Assembly: GCF_030272615.1 (NCBI RefSeq)
Contig: NC_081415.1
Coordinates: 193,610,695-193,674,694, forward strand
Source: Cryptomeria japonica
Taxonomy: Eukaryota; Streptophyta; Pinopsida; Cupressales; Cupressaceae
Direction: 5' to 3'
DNA: 64,000 nt
Part shown: piece by piece, positions 1-11,612 of the stretch
How positions within the stretch are numbered: the first letter of the stretch is position 1
Layout: each line of letters starts with the position of its first letter
Position numbers and translations under genes: made by a program
Notes under the pieces: generated by a model
The model's database searches: none
Seen by the model: the letters and a program-made list of their open reading frames with translations, nothing else
What the model was told of the DNA's origin: nothing

Positions 1-427
1 AGATCAAGAGGCAATGGAAAGCACAAATAAGAGAGACAAAATATATGATAGAAATAAACTGTATTCTATCAAGATGAAAATACTAATCAACTGGATCATA
101 AATCGTTACATACAATGAATATGAGCCTGCTTATATAGGAAAGGCTATATGGATATGTGAGCACACAAACATGACATGTGGCTCAATAAGAAATAAGGGT
201 AGGTAGGAGAAACAATATAATATTCCACATGAGGTGGATCACCTGCTGAATATGGAGTGTAACAACAATATCACACCATAAAAGGTGAAAATTCTCCTAC
301 ACACACTATCCCAATGTGGCACAAACACCCAAGTGTCTCATACCCAAACTACTATGAAATGCATGTATCTAAGTAAACTTAAGTAAGGTGTAATAATATC
401 CAAGATGAATAATTATTTACACCAACA
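1..427 (-). repeat. 3' LTR (left copy, truncated by window start)
   Basis: Matches 3690-4137 nearly base for base. The right copy has about 21 extra bases formed by a repeated GGTAGG-type motif near 3895-3915. The LTR begins on the minus strand with TGTTGGTGTAAAT, the standard Copia-like TG start. Confidence 0.9.
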
Positions 428-802
428 CCCCCCCTTGAGTGCAACTTAGGGGAATGCACTTAAGTCTACAATGCAACTAAGCAATGCAAGATGGGTCCCA
501 GCTATGAGGCCATCTTAGGTATCCATGTACAAATGCAAATGCATGAAAACCAATGCAAGGAAATCTCTCACAAAGAAGGGAAAGAGAGAAAAACCCAATG
601 GGAAAAAACCCTCCCCCAAAAGAGAGATGAAAAATAGATACAAAGAACTCTCATAGAAGTATGTGAAGGACAAAACCCCATGTGAGGAAAAAGTCCCCCC
701 CATATGAGAGAAGAAGAAGAGAGACTAGGAAGCCTCCCCTCAATTTGGAATCTGCACCAATGATAGAAGCTCGAAGATGAATGAAGAAACTACTCCATGA
801 CG
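428..802 (-). other. 3' untranslated region with polypurine tract
   Basis: Directly inside the LTR the minus strand reads CTCAAGGGGGGG, a polypurine tract for plus-strand priming. Further purine tracts occur near 607-620, 690-700 and 736-746. The rest is T-rich on the minus strand and has no supported gene. Confidence 0.65.
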
Positions 803-2866
803 TCAAACAACATTCCTCCCCTTAGGAACAAACAAAACCAAAGGTGGATCCAAAAAGTCTCCCCAACCATGAAAGGAAGATGGAGAAAAAATACTCATGA
901 TGAAAGGAATCTCTGAAAATTGCTCAAGTGTCCCCATGTTGATGCTAAAAGGTACCCCCTCCAAAGGTGGTAAACTGTGCCACACTATTGAAAAAGGCAC
1001 TCTAAGATCTAGTGGAGATGAATGTAGAACAATATCCAAAGACTCATATGTCTCCTCAAAAGATAAAGAGACCTCCTCCAAGTGTTGTATAAAAGTATCC
1101 ACAATAATGTCAACCTCTAAAGATTGATCATGTAGAGAATGCACAAGAGGGTCAGAGTGATCCCTCACAACAATCAAAGAAGGATCGTCTTCATCAAAGA
1201 GAAGATGAATGTCATCAATGGTGTCTCCCAAATCTTTAATGTAGGAGTCCACAAATAAACCTACAATGTTCGTTAAGTAGGCATCCGAATCAACTGAAGC
1301 TGGAAGACATGTAATATCCTGCTGCACTGAATCATAAGAAGGCAAAATTGTCGCACTAGTTGCATCATCAAGTGCAATAGGTGGTGTGATATCAATAGAA
1401 GGAGATAAAATGCAAGGCTCAAGAACGGGGTCACATGTGAGAATCCCCAAGTTCAAATGCCCAAAGTTCTCAAAATCTGAATCATCAACATACGAAGAAT
1501 CAACCTCATCAATAGGAGAAAAATGTGAAAAAGAGTACAAACGAGATGCATGATCAACCACCCCAGTCGCAATGATAGCTCCACTCTCCAAGTCTCTAAT
1601 GATAACTGAATCAGGTGTGAGCTCCATAGTTTTCTTAGTTGCCCCATGTGTGATTTGATAGAGGGAAAGAAGATTATTTGTCAAGTGGGGTATACACAAC
1701 ACATCATTGAAGGAGTTATCCCCAATGGCAATAGATCCTTTCCCAATCACATCCTTGTATGTATGATTGCCCATAAAAATCTGCAGCATGTGGTAAGGCT
1801 CAAATGTAGAAAACATAGATTGCAAAGATGCCATATGATGAGAAGCCCTTGAATCTAGAAGCCATCTCCCTGAATCATGACTTGTAGTAGCACAAACAGC
1901 TTGTCCCTTTCCTTTATCTGTCCCAAAAGAGTGATCCTTTCCTTTATCCTTGGAAGAAGAAGCTGATCTAGACATTCTAGAAGGTAGGTTGATTCTATTC
2001 TTCTCAAGAAGATTCTTCAACTCGTCAATATCCTTCTTATAACAATGATGTTCATCATGTCTTGACTTCTTGCAATATCCACAAAAAAGATTGTCCCTAT
2101 ATGATTTCCTCTTAGGTGAGAATGGTGTATCACCTTGTTGTGGAAAGGAAGATTGTGCTCCATCTTGTTGTGGTTTTGACTTAGGTTGCTTTTGATTCTT
2201 GCCTTTTCCTTGATTACTTTTATTCCCTTTGTTAGCCACCAAAGCTTGTGACTTTGAAGATTTGAGAATCCCCATCGTGGTCAACTTAGTTTGCTCAAGT
2301 ATCAACATCTCCATGAATGAATCAAATGAGGGAGAAGTGTATGAGGAACCTTGAGCTAACCTATGGGTGTGAAAGCTAGATACAAAGGCTGCATACTCTG
2401 AAGGAAGCTTATCCAACAAGTTATAAACCAATTGAGCATCCTTTTTGTCAATTCCACAATCCTTTAGCTTTGCTATTAGCTCAGTTTCTTTTGTGACATA
2501 ATCTTAGATTGTATTAAAATATTTGGGATCCAAAGTTGTGAGTTCACTATCAAGCTTGTAGCCCTTAATCTCATCAGCTTGACCATACAATTTCTTAAAA
2601 ATATCCCAAGCCTCCTTAATTGTTGTACACTTATCAATGTGAAAAATGAGGCCATCTAATACATACTTTCTAAGAGTTCCAAGTGCCATAGCATTCTTAG
2701 TAAGCCATTCAATTTGAGCATTAGGATCAGCCTTAGGATCAGGTGGTGCTATAATAGTTTCATTTACATAATGAATGAGTCCTTTTTCCATTAGTTTACT
2801 CCATTCCTTAATCTTCCATGATGCATAATTATGAGGAGTTAAAAGTGGAAATTTAGGAGAACCCAT
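803..2866 (-). pseudogene. Copia gag-protease polyprotein, one premature stop
   Basis: One frame runs from ATG at 2866 (start MGSPKFPLLTPHNYASWK) to the stop at 803, broken by a single in-frame stop at 2504-2506. The N-terminal part is a Copia-type gag (Trp-rich start, then a KEAWDIFKKLYG block). A CCHC knuckle (CGYC-x4-H-x4-C) lies near residues 262-275 of the joined frame. The protease box reads DSRASHH where Copia proteases normally have DSG or DST, so the third active-site residue is Arg. After the protease comes an acidic tail of about 240 residues rich in Asp, Ser and Ile, in the place where integrase would start, ending in a stop. Gag would coat the element RNA; the protease is probably dead. 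Confidence 0.85.
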
Positions 2867-3660
2867 AGCACCAAAATGAAAAAACACAAGATAGAGAGAG
2901 GCACAATCACACAAGAAACCCCCCCAAAATGGTGATTTTGGCACTTTATACTTAGTGCATATACAATGGGCCACTTGAAAAACAAGGCAAAGTGGACTTC
3001 TGATTTCAATTTACAGCTTCTCAAAATGAGATCTAAGAGACTTCAACAAATACTGCTAGTGATCTAAACTGAGATCCAAGCAAAATGCGAGTACCAAATA
3101 TGCCAAAAATGGCCAAATACTGAAAGTACAATTTCTACTTAAAATCACTACAAATAGATGACAGATTATGAAAGTAGATGAAAAAATATGCACTTTAAAA
3201 AAAAACAGCACCTGAAAAGGAGTCCATATGAGCCCAAACAAAGCCTCCAAAGTTGTAAAAATTGGGATTTCACAATTTCTAAAACACATGTATCCAAAAA
3301 TTAGAAAACTCCTGCACCACTGTATAGATCATGAAATTCTACCCCCCCCCAAAAAAAAATTGCTCGAAAAAAAGAGTCCGGATGAGTGAGATATCACTAT
3401 TTGAAAAATGTCTGCAAAATTATAATTTCTGGAAAATTTCTGCCACAGCGTCAAACTTGAAATGCCTCTAGATTTGGCCTCTGAAGTTCGATTTGGATGA
3501 AACAAAAGGCAAAAATGACTTTCTTGGTCCTCCTCAATCCAATGGTAACCTCATATTTGACCCATCAAGCTTCAATAATAACCTGCAATAGAAAACTCCA
3601 AAATACACAACCCCAAATAGCATCAAATTTCTCTCAATTGGCAAACCAATGACACTCTAA

Positions 3661-3674
3661 TGGCTCTGATACCA
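3661..3674 (-). promoter_or_regulatory. Primer binding site, initiator Met-tRNA type
   Basis: The minus strand reads TGGTATCAGAGCCA immediately inside the right LTR. This is the usual Copia primer site, complementary to the 3' end of initiator Met-tRNA, and it fixes the element's orientation. Confidence 0.9.
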
Positions 3675-4137
3675 TGTGATATTTTGCCAAGATCAAGAGG
3701 CAATGGAAAGCACAAATAAGAGAGATAAAATATATGATAGAAATAAACTGTATTCTATCAAGATGAAAATATTGATCAACTGGATCATCAATCGTTACAT
3801 ACAATGAATATGAGCTTGCTTATATAGGCAAGGCTATATGGATATGTGAGCACACAAACATGACATGCAGCTCAATAAGAAACAAGGGTAGGTAGGAAAT
3901 AGGTGTGGGTAGGTAGGAGAAACAATATAATATTTCACATGAGGTGGATCACCCACTGAATGTGGAGTGTAACAACAATATCACACCATAAAAGGTGGAA
4001 ATTCTCCTACACACACTATCCCAATGTGGCACAAACACCCAAGTGTCTCATACCCAAACTACTATGAAATGCATGTACCTAAGTAAACTTAAGTAAGGTG
4101 TAATAATATCCACGATGAATAATTATTTACACCAACA
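3675..4137 (-). repeat. 5' LTR (right copy, complete, 463 bp)
   Basis: Starts TG and ends CA on the plus strand, adjoins the primer site at 3661-3674, and repeats 1-427. The flanking five bases on the right (4138-4142) are AAATT. Confidence 0.9.
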
Positions 4138-4524
4138 AAATTAAATGAAGCAAAATAGAAATATTCAACCTATGATCTAGAGATGTATGCCTTGGTACAA
4201 TCTCTTAGGAAATGGAGGCATTATCTATTACCGATGGAATTTGTTGTTTACACTGACAACCATGCTTTAAGTTTTTTGAACTGGCAAGAGAAACTCAATC
4301 ACCGGCATGTGAAATGGATGGAGTACCTTCAAGCTTTCACATTCACTATCAAGCATAAGAAGGGAGTGGCCAACAAAGTTGCAGATGCCCTTAGTAGGAG
4401 GAACTTGGCAATCCAAGAGATTCAATTAGAAAGCATAGGAATCACTGCTATGAAGGACATGTATCAAGAAGATGAAGATTTCAAGGAGGCTTATGAGGTT
4501 TTTCAAGATATGAATGAAAGGTAA
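4138..4524 (+). pseudogene. Gypsy RNase H, 5' end cut by insertion
   Basis: The frame opens directly at the Copia insertion point with the RNase H block YDLEMYALV after an in-frame TAG at about 4156. It continues through FVVYTDNHALSFL and ends with GVANKVADALSRR, the canonical end of gypsy RNase H. A TAA closes the frame at 4522-4524. Role in a live element: degradation of the RNA template during reverse transcription. Confidence 0.9.
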
Positions 4525-4527
4525 CAT

Positions 4528-5722
4528 ACTGATTTTTCTAAGTATATGCTTCAAGAAGGTTTACTTTTCAAGGGTAGTTAGCTTTGTAATCCTAATTGCT
4601 CAATGAGGGAGAATATTGTCAAAGAAAAACATTGTGGAAGTTTTTCATGACATTTTCGACTTGATAAGACACTTGAGTTGGTTAGAAGGTTTTATTTTTG
4701 GCCAAGAATGCAAACATATGTGAGGAAATTTGTTTCAGAATGTGTGGTGCATCAAAATGAAAAAGGTACAAGTTCAAATGTAGGGCTCTATACTCCTTTA
4801 CCAATCCCCACCAAACCATGGGATTCAGTTAGTATGGATTTTGTCTTAGGCCTTCCTAGGACTAAATTAGGTTATGACAGTGTCTATGTTGTGGTAGACC
4901 GGTTTTCAAAGATGGCATATTTTTTTACCATGCAGGGTTACACATGATGCTTCTAATATTGCAGGTTTATTCTTCAAGGAAATTGTCGGACTTCATGGGT
5001 TACCCTTGAGCATTATCTCGGACAGGGATTCTAAGTTCTTAGGACACTTTTGGAGAACTTTGTGGCATAAGTTGGGGACTAACTTGTGTTTCTCTTCTGC
5101 ATATCACCCTCAATTTGATGGAAAGAATAAGGTCATAAATAGGTCCCTTGGAAACTTGTTACAGTGCTTGACCAAGGAACATGGAACTACTTGGGATACC
5201 ATTCTTCCACAGGCAAAATTTTCCTATAATGACTCTGTGAACGAAAGTATAGGGTTAAGCCCTTTCCAAATTGTGTATGGTACACATCCCAGGGGTATTC
5301 TTGAACTTAGATATGTGAAGAATATTGATAGAAGAATTTCTCAGGCAAATGAATTTTCTGATGTCATGAAGGATATACACCAACAAATCAAAGATAATCT
5401 GATTCATACCTCTGAGAAATACAAGCAAGTAACAGACCTCAAAAGGAGAGATGTTCAATTTACAGTAGGAGATTCGGTAATGATCCATCTCAATAAATCA
5501 AGACTCCCTAAGGAGAAGTAAACCAAATTGCACATGAAGAAGATAGGTCCTTTTAAGATCCTCAAACGATGTGGGAACAATGCATACAAAATAGACCTAC
5601 CCCTGAAAGTGGGTATGTCACCTATATTTAATGTTTCTGATATATATGCATATAAGGGTGTTGTTGATGATGTTTGTGTTGCAAGTAAATTTGATTCCTT
5701 TATTGCAAACATGATAGAATGA
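4528..5722 (+). pseudogene. Gypsy integrase with lost catalytic glutamate
   Basis: Several broken frames together spell an integrase. A degenerate zinc-binding N-terminus (RRFYFWPRMQTYV, with the second Cys of the pair replaced by His) is followed by the core with SMDFVLGLPR (first Asp) and IISDRDSKF (second Asp). The conserved block HPQTDGQTEVVNR of the family reads HPQFDGKNKVINR here, so the catalytic Glu is Lys. Stops at about 4525, 4579 and 4945 and a frameshift near 4950 also break it. The C-terminal piece 5528-5722 has the GPFKILKRCG motif of the integrase tail. Confidence 0.88.
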
Positions 5723-5917
5723 CTTCCCCCACAACCCAAACCTGAAATTGAATGTATTTGGGATCAAAGGATCAACAAGCAAACCTAGAGGAAGACTTAC
5801 TTGGAGTAGCTAGTCAAATGGAAGAATCAACCTTTAGAGGATGCTACATGGATGACTTCTAAGACCATTGAGAAGACTGGAACTTTCTTTATAGACATCC
5901 CAACTCAAGGGACTTGA
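5723..5917 (+). pseudogene. Chromodomain remnant of the integrase C-terminus
   Basis: After the integrase tail, translation gives LVKWKNQPLEDATWM, the typical second half of a chromovirus chromodomain, followed by a short acidic end and TGA at 5915-5917. In this family the chromodomain guides integration to marked chromatin. The first half carries a stop near 5787. Confidence 0.8.
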
Positions 5918-5939
5918 GTTTCTTTTGGGCTTGAGAGTA

Positions 5940-7425
5940 TGGTGCAGAGAACATTTCATTAGATAGCTAATTTTCAAGCATGTGGTGTTGTCTATAGGTT
6001 CATTTATGATGTAATTGTGGGTTGGATCAATGATCAGCCTTGATGTAACTAAATGCCTATTTTGTATGGTCAATAATCTCTTAGGTGAGCATATAAACCT
6101 AGAGGTCTATTAGGCCATGAAGGCTTGGAATTTGGATTTTGTCAAAGTTAGTATGGCTAGGATGTTGTCTTAGGTGTTGGAGTAAATAATGACCTTGGAT
6201 GTGTTTCCATAAGGTCTAGGTAGTTAATAACCGGTGTTGTTCTAAATTGCAAAATGTTGCATTTGTTGTCAAGCAACTTTTCTAAGTTGCTGATAGGATG
6301 ACAACTACTTCTCCAACGGTCTTAACTATTCAAAATTTGGTTATGGATGTTGGAAGAGGTTTATATATATGTGGACAACCATAGGAAGGTGTGTTGAAGG
6401 TTTTGTAAAGTTTGGTGAAGGTAAATAAGACAAATTTGATTTCGCCATACAAATTTTTTTTCGTACGATTTGTACAGAGTGCGAGAATTACTGATGAAGT
6501 TTTGATCTGGTTAGGAATAAATCTAAAACACCTTCCCAATGCATCTAGTCTGACCTCTTTAAGTAAAGTTTAGTATAAGTTACAAACATTTATTTTCTGC
6601 AGGTTGAAACCCTCCATTTTCCAAGGTTACAATGCAAATAAGACCCTAACTCACAGTATACTTATTGGGATCCAATGGCCATGGGTATGATACTAGTTAG
6701 GAATGTGTATTTTGAGATTCTAGAGGGTTGAGGTCAGAGGAGTTGGTTGGTATAGTACCACCAAACCCTAGTCTAAACCGGTTGAGGGTTTAGATTAGAT
6801 TAGATGAGTTTCTTTCAGTAGACAATTAACAATGATGAGATGATGAGTTGAAGTGCTGAAATTGGGTATTTGAACATAGGATAAATTTCCCGAAAAGTTG
6901 TAACCTTCATGTGATCCCATTCTCTATACCTCTTTTGTGAGACCGGTCTAACCTGATCAATTAGGCATGTAACCAAGTAGGTGTTGAAGAGTGCAGGAAT
7001 AGGGTGAAAATCCAATCCTTTTGAATCTGATAGTGGTCCTAAAAGGGTGTCTGAAACCTAAATTTGGTTAAAGTATAGTTTGGATTTTTTTGGAGGGAAG
7101 TCCCAAAAGACAGTGAAATAGGGCTACTAACTGGTAGACCTGTGTCAATAAGTCTGTGAAACCTGTACTAGTAAAACTGTGAAACCTGTATCGGTAGACC
7201 TATATTGGTAGGCTTGTCTAGTCCCCAAAAATGAATACTTGTCTTGCGCTTCAAATAATCATTGTAGAAGATCTTGATAGGTCTTAGGAAGTAGGCAAGA
7301 GTGTGTGTTAGCCGGTTAGTGGTGAGAAGTTGATTTCACAGTTGACGTGTCAAAAATAACCGGGAAAAGAAGACTAGAGGTGTGTGGGTGGGTTTATGAC
7401 CCTACTGCTGCCGACCTCTGCATCA
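5940..7425 (+). repeat. 3' LTR of the chromovirus (about 1.49 kb)
   Basis: Starts TGGTGCAGAG just after the chromodomain and a degenerate purine tract, and ends CTCTGCATCA. The two ends form a near-perfect inverted repeat, as expected at LTR termini. No partner LTR is in the window, so the limits rest on the termini and on the resumed gypsy leader at 7426. It holds no supported gene. Confidence 0.75.
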
Positions 7426-7620
7426 CACCGCCCTAAGAAATATTTCTTCTCCTTTTTATATCAGTCCTTTAGCCTCTTTGGCCTCAAGCTCTTCTCCTCC
7501 CTCTTCATACTCATCCTCTGATTCTAGATTCCCTCACAAACTAGCCAATGCGTTTCATATTTTGTTCCCCATCTAATTCTTGAAATCTTCCATCATCTGT
7601 TCTATCCTTTGAGGATTCAT
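7426..7620 (-). pseudogene. Gag N-terminal fragment
   Basis: ATG at 7620 on the minus strand opens MNPQRIEQMMEDFKN and then meets stops; downstream an acidic Glu-rich stretch (ESEDEYEEGGEELEAKEAK) is readable. The position between primer site and insertion point suggests gag, but there is too little to confirm it. Confidence 0.45.
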
Positions 7621-7787
7621 CCTTCTTGGCGATATCTCCTCCTTTGCTCCAGTGCAACTGTCTCAACTCCGTGATCTAAATACATGGTTTCAATTGCCTC
7701 TCTTTTGGTAGTTTATCGAACACACAAGCAACCTACCTCAAATCAACGATCTATTCACCCAAAGGAATGCCTCTGGGTTCACAACCA

Positions 7788-7799
7788 ACTCTGATACCA
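7788..7799 (-). promoter_or_regulatory. Primer binding site, initiator Met-tRNA type
   Basis: The minus strand reads TGGTATCAGAGT two bases inside the LTR end at 7802. Confidence 0.8.
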
Positions 7800-7801
7800 T
7801 T

Positions 7802-8560
7802 TGATGCAACCATAACTCAGAGGATCTTCAAAGAGGATAATCCAGATCATGCATAAAGAGTAACATGATGTATGCAATAACACAACATAGAAAATGGAAA
7901 ACCAGACATCTTCATCATCATATATTCATCATAGAACATTTGGTAACATCCGGTTACATGCAAGCTCACATTCCCAGTTCCAACTACATTCCATAATATA
8001 ATTCATCCAGACCTCCAAGAAGTATTCAAATTACAATTCATGAATCTAGATCATACTACTACTTTGATATCTCTCAAAGGATCACATACAACAATCTATA
8101 CCATCTGAAACATATCTGGGTCGGCCACAAAAGATTACATGTACCTAGGAAGGAAACTAAAACATGTAAAATAGGTCGACCCCAAAACGAGAAGATCTCA
8201 TTTGCCAAGAACAAACATAAAGTGTAAACCACCAAGAAAGGTGCCAAATAGATCCACAAGCCAAGAAATATCTTCGCATGAAAAAGAATCTCTCATAGAC
8301 GATAAGCTCAAAACTGTTGCGAAACCAAGAAAGAATCACTCTGGAAGGAATAAATTCCCGTAAAAGGATCCACATGAACTGGACATTTGGAACAAAGAAC
8401 ACAAACATGCCAAGAAACCAAAAACCTGACCCACAACGAAAAAGGAACAACTACCGAAACATGCTGAAAGAAACACAAAAATTGCAACAAAAACAAAACT
8501 AAAAGCAAATATCTTTTGTTGATTCAAGATTGCTCATAGACCGGGGATGCTCTTGCATCA
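7802..8560 (-). repeat. 5' LTR of the second gypsy element
   Basis: Plus strand begins TGATGCAA at 7802 and ends TTGCATCA at 8560, an exact 8-bp inverted terminal repeat, and the primer site lies beside 7802. No second copy is in the window. Confidence 0.8.
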
Positions 8561-10827
8561 CATTTTGAGAACAACATTAACCTAAACAAGAGCACTAGAG
8601 ATAAGTAAAACACATCCTAACAATCATCATCATACTACAAATCCACAACTTATTACCATTAACACATCATATTGAATGTAGACATCAGACACCAACAAGG
8701 TGGACATTCTTAACCCAAAGAAACTACATTCAATAATAACTATCTCCTCATATTTTACCAAAACATATTTGACAACCAATAAAAATTGTAGGTTGACAAC
8801 AAATGACAACACTACCAACACTTCCCTCTTGATAGAATAATAACATAAATGACCATACAACAATTACCCATCATCAAGAACACATCATCAAGGACAACAC
8901 ATATTCTCAGAAATCAGGTTGACATCAATGACAATACATATTGCAATAATCATCTTGTGTTCGGTACCAACACTAGTAGAAGCAAATCTACTATAATCCA
9001 TTTCATTTATCATTTGATCACATCATCATCCATGAGGAGTGTACAATATACAATTAACATCATTATATTACTTTGATTCAATATACATAAGTTTACATTT
9101 GCAATAATTGAAAGAACTTGAAAGCAAGAGAGAGAGAAAGATAGAGAGTGAACTCAATGTCAATCCATAATGCCAAGATCTCTAGTCCTCAATGGTGTTC
9201 ATTCATTCCACCCAACCATGTGGAACCCTTAGGTTCACCGCATCATGCTCATGGAGATTGTCACATGACCCATACAATGAATACATATAGGGATAGGTAA
9301 GATTACACACACCATACTTGGAGAAAACATATTAAACATGATCATAAGCATCATCAAGATAGAAACAAGCACAATATCTCTAAGGTGTTGTTCAAGCTAC
9401 ATTAGGACTTAGATGCTAGCATGCAAACATAAGGGGTGTCATCATGTGTGCTCGAAGGGATGTCACTGCATGAAAGTAGGCACACTCTCACATGGACAAG
9501 AATGTTTCATCATATAATTCCTAGTACTCCTCCCGAAGGAGTGGGCATGTCTTCCCAAGTCATCCTTATCCTATTCAAGTTCTAAAGGTATGTGAGGGTC
9601 ATCCAATTATCTTATTTAATGTTTTACCCAAACGTTTTAGTTTTAGTTATCACTTGATTACAAGAATCCCCAAATTGCAATTAGTGTGCCACTTACAAGC
9701 TAGGGACATGATTAGGAGCCACTTCCTAGACCTACTAGTACCTAATACTAAGGATCATCTAATTCTACATGAACGAGGAATCAAGACAAAATCACAATGC
9801 AATATTACAATTGACTATCATTCACATGGTAAGTACAATTTACTCAATCACCAATAACATCATGATAATGGATCCAAAATTGGTCTAATTCCAATCCCAT
9901 ATGTGTTTACATCATTCCACATCAAAATTTAACATCAAACATTCAAATTTCAACTTATTTCTCATTTCCAAACTTTACCCAAGAACCAGAGAATAGTGTT
10001 TTCACCATTAAATATCTTCAAGAACACTAAAAATTTAAATTTCAAGTCTCAAAATTCTAAGGATACCATTTTGGTTCCTATCCACCCAACACTATGTTTT
10101 CAAATTCAATTTTAGAAGTTGTCCACTCAATTGAAATTTTGATATGGTAACATTACTATATGTGATTTTCATAAAATTCCCTCATAACAATTGATTGAAT
10201 CCATAAAATCTAATGCTTTGAATTGAACAAATATTCCTAATGTTAATCTAGTGTATTTGCAATCATTTACCAAAAGAAAGAAATAATAAAATTCCTACCT
10301 CTCATATGCACCAAATTTGAAAAGTGAAAATCTTAAAAAAAAAAAAAGAAAATTATTTGAATCCAAATAGCAACACGATCATGGACACATTCCTATCCCA
10401 ATGCAAGATTTCCCACAAAAATTATCTCCTAAATTCTCCCTAAGATCTCCATCCAAGTGTAGGAGGGTTTTTAAGCTCTCAACATTCAAAAGATTTTAAG
10501 TGTTGAAAAATGAACTCTTTTCTCTTATTAAAACCCATTACCTTTTTGCCTTTAAAAAAAATCTTATTTCTAATCTCCCTTAAACTCAAATGGCCTAATT
10601 GTGCAATTGCCATTATGGAGAATACACATAAGACACATTTTTCTCTTTAACACTTGAATTGAAATAAAAACCATTGGACAATATGCAATTAAACCAAATT
10701 ATACAAACTCTCTTTACTAGTTGACCACAAGGGAACAATAGGGTTTTCTAGACATTACCAACAATGGTAGGTGGGGCATAAATTGGTAAACACACTCAAT
10801 AAGGTATGATAGGTAAGGTTTATTTAT
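8561..10827. repeat. Non-coding dispersed repeat, copy 1
   Basis: No gene is supported here. Part of it (about 9120-9815) aligns by eye with 25745-26690: shared blocks include CTCATGGAGAT, GTCATCATGTGTGCTC, TTCCCAAGTCATCCTTA and CTTACA-GTTAGGGACA. A second part (about 10290-10660) aligns with 45395-45810, through ACCTCAT-TGC-CCAAATT and AGGAGGGTTTTT-type blocks. The order is the same in both places, so these are two old copies of one long unit. Its class is unknown; a long LTR of an old element is possible. Confidence 0.55.
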
Positions 10828-11612
10828 TTTTAGGATTCCCAAAGATACTGAGAGGGGGGGTGAATTAGTATCTTGCTGGTTAACAGATTTTCTAATCTTA
10901 TTAAACAAATTGCATTCCAAAATAGTGTACTGGTAAACCAGAGATAATGCAGTAAATAAGATCAATAACCACAACATAGAAAGCACACCATAAAACAATA
11001 TTTTTAATGAGGAAACCCGATGTGGGAAAAACCTCAGTGGGATTTGTGACCCACAATATTCACTCACTAGCCAATAAATGAATATTACTTACAATAGGGG
11101 CCTGCACATGCAGGAAGGCCAACTGCCTAAAGCTCACTGCTTAATTACAAAAGGGAAAGTCTCACTGACTTACAAAATGGATTATGCAAATCCAATATCA
11201 TGTACTGCTTTAGTTCAACATCTTCTATGCTAGGTTCAGTACTAGTTTAAGCTCATACAACTTCCATAAACCTTATTCCAAAATTTGCCTTAATATTTGC
11301 ATGTTCAGATCTGCCTATTACAATCCACTTACTTACACAAATGATCCTACAAAATCTCATACTTATATGAGTCTTATTACAATTCACCTTGTCGGCTTAC
11401 AAAAAGTTTTTACAATTAAGTACAAAATATAATAACCAAAATCCTATCGGCCAGGGTGCTGGTATTCATCTTTGCCACTGTCGGTAAACTATCTGTTGGT
11501 GTCGGTTGTGCCTATGTCGGTGCTTGCCGGTGTCATAGGATTGTAAGGTTGCCATCAATGACAATACCTTCAATCACCTACAATTTCTCATTGGAGTGTG
11601 AATTTGCCAACA
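10828..11612 (-). repeat. 3' LTR of element A
   Basis: Aligns with 16796-17588 over its whole length. Many of the differences are CG in one copy against TG or CA in the other (for example CCCGGTGTGGG against CCCGATGTGGG), as methylated cytosines decay. Contains the inverted repeat CCTGCA-CA-TGCAGG at about 11101-11114. On the sense strand it has four RCCGAC cores at 11391-11396, 11480-11485, 11501-11506 and 11516-11521. Confidence 0.9.

Larger units (their letters stand above)
1..4137 (-). mobile_element. Non-autonomous Copia-type LTR retrotransposon encoding only gag and protease
   Basis: Two direct repeats (1-427 and 3675-4137) flank a 3.2-kb interior. The primer site next to the right LTR and the purine tract next to the left LTR show that the element reads right to left. 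The left LTR lacks about 15 bp because the window starts inside it. The interior holds one gag-protease frame and no integrase, reverse transcriptase or RNase H. The 5' leader (2867-3660) and 3' region (428-802) have no supported gene. The element interrupts the RNase H frame of the gypsy element that resumes at 4138, so it is the younger insertion. The target duplication cannot be checked because the left flank is outside the window. Non-autonomy is inferred from the missing pol. Confidence 0.85.
4138..7425 (+). mobile_element. 3' half of a Ty3/gypsy chromovirus
   Basis: The part visible is RNase H, integrase and chromodomain followed by a 1.49-kb LTR. The order RNase H before integrase is the gypsy order. 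The left half is separated by the Copia element at 1-4137 and lies outside the window. The right end cuts into the gag leader of another gypsy element. Stops, frameshifts and changed catalytic residues show that this copy is dead. Confidence 0.85.
7426..8560 (-). mobile_element. 5' end of a second Ty3/gypsy element
   Basis: Reading on the minus strand there is a 759-bp LTR, a primer site, a leader and the first codons of a gag. It is cut at 7425 by the chromovirus, which inserted into it. The remainder would lie left of the window. Confidence 0.75.

Noticed and set aside
3661-3674. tRNA gene fragments (TGGTATCAGAGC at several places)
   Set aside because: Only 12-14 bases match the tRNA 3' end and each site adjoins an LTR, so these are primer binding sites.
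8157-8527. Overlapping minus-strand ORFs of 61-97 aa, Phe/Leu-rich
   Set aside because: They fall inside an LTR, overlap in three frames and show no motif.
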